NCBI GenBank assembly: GCA_039000515.1
Contig: JBCFYV010000100.1
Location: 36,122,884-36,186,883, forward strand
DNA: 64,000 bases
Reading direction: 5' to 3'
From: Timema cristinae
Taxonomy: Eukaryota; Arthropoda; Insecta; Phasmatodea; Timematidae
In this document: in pieces, positions 62,201 to 64,000 of the stretch
Numbering within the stretch: the stretch's first letter is position 1
How the letters are laid out: each line of letters begins with the position of its first letter
Notes under the pieces: generated by a model
Database searches by the model: none
Seen by the model: only the letters and a program-made list of their open reading frames with translations
What the model was told of the DNA's origin: nothing
Translations under genes and position numbers: made by a program

Positions 62201-63537
62201 GGAGGCCATTGTATTGCACATGGAGGAGGAAGAAAATGTAGGGTTGAAAACTGTACAAAAATGGCTCAGGTAGGTGGGCATTGTAATGCGCATGGAGGAA
62301 GAAGGCAATGTAAAACAGAAAATTGTACTAAGAATCCGCAGTTTGGAGGACATTGTATTGCACATGGAGGGGGAAAGAGATGTAAAACTGAAAATTGTAC
62401 TAAGAGTGCTCAGTCAGGAGGCCATTGTATTGCACATGGAGGAGGAAGGAAATGTAGGGTGGAAAACTGTACAAAAATGGCTCAGTCAGGAGGCCATTGT
62501 ATTGCACATGGAGGGGGAAAGAAATGTAAAACTGAAAATTGTACTAAGTTTGCTCAGTCAGGAGGCCATTGTAATGCGCATGGAAGAGGAAGGCAATGTA
62601 AAACAGAAAATTGTATTAAGAATCCGCAGTTTGGAGGACATTGTATTGCACATGGAGGGGGAAAGAGATGTAAAACTGAAAATTGTACTAAGAGTGCTCA
62701 GTCAGGAGGCCATTGTATTGCACATGGAGGAGGAAGGAAATGTAGGGTGGAAAACTGTACAAAAATGGCTCAGGTAGGTGGGCATTGTAATGCGCATGGA
62801 GGAAGAAGGCAATGTAAAACAGAAAATTGTACTAAGAATCCGCAGTTTGGAGGACATTGTATTGCACATGGAGGGGGAAAGAAATGTAAAACTGAAAATT
62901 GTACTAAGAGTGCTCAGTTAGGAGGTCATTGTATTGCACTTGGAGGAGAAATAAATGGTAAAACTGAAAACTGTAGAAAAAAGGCTCGGGTAGGTGAACA
63001 TTGTATTGCACATTGTGGGGGAAGGAAATGTAAAACTGAAAATTGTACTAAGAATGCTCTTCTTGGAGGACATTGTATTGCACATGGAGGGGAAAGAATT
63101 GTAAAACTGAAAATTGTACTAAGAGTGCTCAGTCAGGAGTACATTGTATTGCACATGGAGGAGGAAGGAAATGTAGTGTTGAAAATTGTACTAAGTTTGC
63201 TCAGTCAGGAGGGCATTGTATTGCACACGGAGGAGGAAGGAAATGTAGTGTTAAAAATTGTATTAAGAATACTCGGTTAGGAAGGCACTGTAATGCACAT
63301 GGAGGGGGAAGGAAATGCAATACTGCAAACTGTTCTAAGAATTCAGTTAGGAGGACATTGTAATGCATATGGTGATGGAATGAAATGTAAAACTGAAAAT
63401 TGTACCAAACTTACTAATTTGGAGGACATTTTATTGCACATGGAAGCGGGAAGGATTTATTAAAAAATAATAAAAAAAATTGCACTAACAATACTCATAA
63501 AAGAGGCCTTTGCAAAGCATATAGAAGGGAAAAATAA
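47157..63537 (+). CDS. WRKY19-like CCCH zinc-finger array protein, 4 exons (whole gene span)
   Basis: Predicted nuclear protein. Three phase-0 exons encode an acidic, lysine-motif-rich N-terminus of 112 residues. A terminal exon encodes a linker and a tandem array of about 25 units of roughly 24 residues with pattern C-x4-C-x9-C-x2-H followed by GGG and a basic residue. This resembles the small zinc finger named after plant WRKY19 that is also found in animals and oomycetes. As given, the frame from the start codon stops at 61951-61953 after about 325 residues, within the third finger. The array continues in another frame to about 63090, returns to the first frame to about 63345, and shifts again. 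Either assembly indels in G-rich repeats or pseudogenising decay would fit. The molecular role (zinc, nucleic acid or protein binding) is inference. Confidence 0.75.
48130..48300 (+). mobile_element. Possible degenerate tRNA-like SINE
   Basis: GGATAGCTTAAGGATAAAAT and GAGTTTGATCACCTTGTCC resemble A and B boxes. No second copy in the window. Confidence 0.35.
49138..49245 (+). CDS. Zinc-finger gene exon 2
   Basis: Acceptor AATTCTAG|GAG, donor GTTAAG|GTAGTC; 36 codons, phase 0 on both sides. It encodes [15 protein letters not shown] and ends PIKEQVK. The junction with exon 3 makes another VK-NE motif. No domain recognised. Confidence 0.65.
49289..49652. mobile_element. Foldback MITE, 364 bp, TTAA-flanked
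   Basis: Arms of about 170 bp, starting GGTGCGGCAGAAGGGAGCG and ending CTCCCTTCGGCCGGACC, with TTAA at 49285-49288 and 49653-49656. TTAA targets suggest a piggyBac-type partner. It lies in intron 2 of the zinc-finger gene, just after exon 2's donor. Confidence 0.75.
49664..49739 (+). repeat. Two-copy tandem repeat
   Basis: AATTCTTTAAAGTTGGCACA and its AGTTGTCAGCA continuation occur twice in a row directly after the TTAA MITE. Confidence 0.8.
49740..51508. other. Zinc-finger gene intron 2 remainder
   Basis: No ORF or repeat that I can name; single-copy-looking sequence. Confidence 0.4.
51509..51631 (+). CDS. Zinc-finger gene exon 3
   Basis: A pyrimidine tract, then ATCTCTAG|AAT; donor TCTCAG|GTATTC; 41 codons, phase 0. 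Acidic start ([11 protein letters not shown]), VKNE at 84-87, and the end IPEIKSQ. Confidence 0.65.
52116..52801. mobile_element. MITE with AGGCTGTATCCGAA ends, about 686 bp
   Basis: Left AGGCTGTATCCGAAAAGTC and right GACTATTCGGATACAGCCT are inverted repeats. Similar subterminal motifs (ACGCGCCGTC, GACTTGACGC types) recur inside. The superfamily and the target duplication are not clear. In intron 3 of the zinc-finger gene. Confidence 0.65.
52802..55477. other. Zinc-finger gene intron 3, first part
   Basis: Nothing firm. A tRNA-like phrase (CTACCGACTGAGCTGCTCG) at about 54485 may be a SINE scrap. Confidence 0.3.
55488..55744 (+). mobile_element. SINE-A, full length, 10-bp TSD
   Basis: TAATGTTTTG at 55478-55487 and 55745-55754; complete head, body and tail. 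In intron 3 of the zinc-finger gene. Confidence 0.9.
58005..58240 (-). mobile_element. SINE-A, minus strand, nested in the LINE relic
   Basis: ATTTGAC flanks (57998-58004, 58241-58247); full copy from AGTACTGTGTCTTACTACC to CACCACCGAGGTGGGT. Confidence 0.88.
58719..60185. mobile_element. 1.47-kb insertion in the LINE relic, class unknown
   Basis: The LINE reading breaks off at KEAKM and resumes as MAVYKS, with ATGG on both sides (58715-58718 and 60186-60189) as a 4-bp target duplication. The insert has no open frame. A solo LTR of a retroelement with 4-bp duplications is one explanation, but the ends are not a clean TG...CA, so the class is open. Confidence 0.6.
60706..61311. other. Zinc-finger gene intron 3, last part
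   Basis: AT-rich, ends in the pyrimidine-rich tract and acceptor of exon 4; nothing else seen. Confidence 0.4.
61312..61953 (+). CDS. Zinc-finger gene exon 4, first open segment
   Basis: Acceptor TTGTATTTACAG|ATC begins with [14 protein letters not shown] linker of about 130 residues with several cysteine/histidine pairs (HENCHKI, KRSCCKL) follows. Then come three degenerate fingers, one lacking its second Cys (KNS) and one with GN for the second Cys pair. The frame stops at 61951-61953 because the run after CACATGG holds two fewer bases than the sister units. Confidence 0.75.
   Translation: MKLEQDQSTSASEILMPNLDLQASSDFNYSNECVKENQELVFIVEHKHENCHKIMVKRSCCKLSENITSKYKTTELLNSVQIGEYSKKHQCGYNENRYKNQTCPNINLTDEDVIDNRGKNILFKHPPPGDLCISPKATKTKCKIKNSTKDVIRKRNCISHVGGAKCKTENGNKHAVLRGLCTALGGGRHCKTDNCKTQALSIRHCIAHGGKEI
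61936..63090 (+). CDS. Zinc-finger array, second-frame segment (16 units)
   Basis: Open reading in a shifted frame with 16 units of 72 bp. Consensus unit: KCKTENCTK, then xAQxGGHCxAHGGG. Units 2 and 15 ([17 protein letters not shown]) and unit 1 (KFK) lack the first Cys. Units 1-3 recur nearly unchanged as units 14-16, and units 5-7 recur as 10 (variant) and 12-13, showing higher-order duplication. The segment has no start codon context of its own, so it is read here as part of exon 4 after a frame shift. Confidence 0.7.
63090..63345 (+). CDS. Zinc-finger array, third segment (back in first frame)
   Basis: After one G fewer in GGAGGGGAAAG at about 63089, the array returns to the frame of exon 4's start. 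Three full units follow ([30 protein letters not shown]) and part of a fourth. At about 63338-63345 two more bases are missing relative to the consensus. Confidence 0.65.
63346..63537 (+). pseudogene. Decayed 3' end of the zinc-finger array
   Basis: Reads [20 protein letters not shown] in one frame, then shifts at GGAGGACATT, and a last weak unit ([14 protein letters not shown]) ends at TAA. The steady loss of frame and of Cys/His toward the 3' end looks like relaxed constraint or an eroded array edge. Confidence 0.5.
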
Positions 63538-63589
63538 TTAAATAAGAATGAAGTTAGTTTAAACAACAGAATATTGCAATACATTTAGG

Positions 63590-64000
63590 CAGTGGCGCAG
63601 GAACTAGAGGGTACGGGGGTAAATCTTACCCCCCCAAGAAATGGAGGGGGGGGGGTAAAAAGTATCATTTTTACCCCTCCGCTCTCAAACAAATATAATA
63701 AAACTTTTAGATACTAGAAAGATCTTGCTGAGGCAAGATAACACAGTTCAATTTAAAGTAACATAATAAAATTAAAATATAATCCTGTTTCGAGTGGTTT
63801 TTTTGGCGAGTCCTGACCTATCGTAGGTACTGCTTAGTGCTTGGGAAAGCAATCACCAGTCTCCACCACGCCCTTCTGCTAGGTGCGACAGTGCTGCTAT
63901 GTTACTTTACAAGTCCACTTGTGACTTGTGCCAAGGTCTTGGAGGGGGGGGGGGGGGTTGAGCCAGAAGAGAGGTAGGGGTTGTAAATACCGTCTGGTAT
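63590..64000. mobile_element. hAT-like element, left part, running off the window
   Basis: CAGTGGCGCAGGAACTAG at the left end is typical of hAT termini. Poly-C/poly-G runs follow. The right end lies outside the window, so the duplication (candidate CATTTAGG) cannot be tested. Confidence 0.5.

Larger units (their letters stand above)
61936..63540 (+). repeat. 72-bp coding tandem repeat with higher-order structure
   Basis: About 22 copies of a 72-bp unit. A block of about 205 bp at 61957-62160 recurs at about 62890-63095. Confidence 0.85.

Noticed and set aside
62058..62777. + strand frames reading [17 protein letters not shown] repeats
   Set aside because: Out-of-frame shadow of the zinc-finger array. 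The Cys/His spacing is regular only in the other frame.

Overview
The window is nuclear DNA of an animal, most likely an arthropod and plausibly an insect. It is AT-rich, its genes are split by long GT-AG introns, and most of the sequence is transposable-element debris. No species can be named from the sequence alone.

Two protein-coding genes can be assembled by hand, both on the + strand. Gene 1 (8141-41986) is a secreted lipase of the pancreatic-lipase family. It has eleven exons over about 34 kb, and every splice phase matches. It carries a GHSLG nucleophile elbow, a Ser/Asp/His triad and a cysteine-bounded lid. It has no C-terminal PLAT domain, and an unusual repeat-containing N-terminal extension of about 155 residues lies before the catalytic domain. 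Exon 2 lacks one base relative to its own internal repeats, so the frame is broken as given. Gene 2 (47157 to about 63540) has three small acidic exons rich in psi-K-x-E (sumoylation-type) motifs, then a large terminal exon. That exon encodes about 25 tandem C-x4-C-x9-C-x2-H units of the WRKY19-like zinc-finger type. The array has internal higher-order duplications and at least three frame shifts.

The rest is a dense, nested mobile-element landscape. It includes at least five tRNA-derived SINE families, two of which share the same 3' tail and have long target-site duplications. There are hAT-like elements (two with perfect 8-bp duplications), TA-flanked Tc1/mariner-type MITEs and foldback elements, one of which holds the C-terminus of a transposase. 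There is also a TTAA-flanked foldback MITE and a decayed LINE reverse transcriptase (about 56850-60705), itself interrupted by a SINE and by a 1.47-kb insert. An AT-rich repeat family is present in three places.

Layout: 1-8140 intergenic with repeats; 8141-41986 lipase gene, whose introns hold most repeats plus a 62-bp satellite (intron 6) and 46-bp minisatellites (introns 4 and 9); 42000-47156 intergenic with repeats; 47157-63540 zinc-finger gene with the LINE relic in its third intron; 63590-64000 the start of another hAT-like element. The two genes show no sign of functional linkage.
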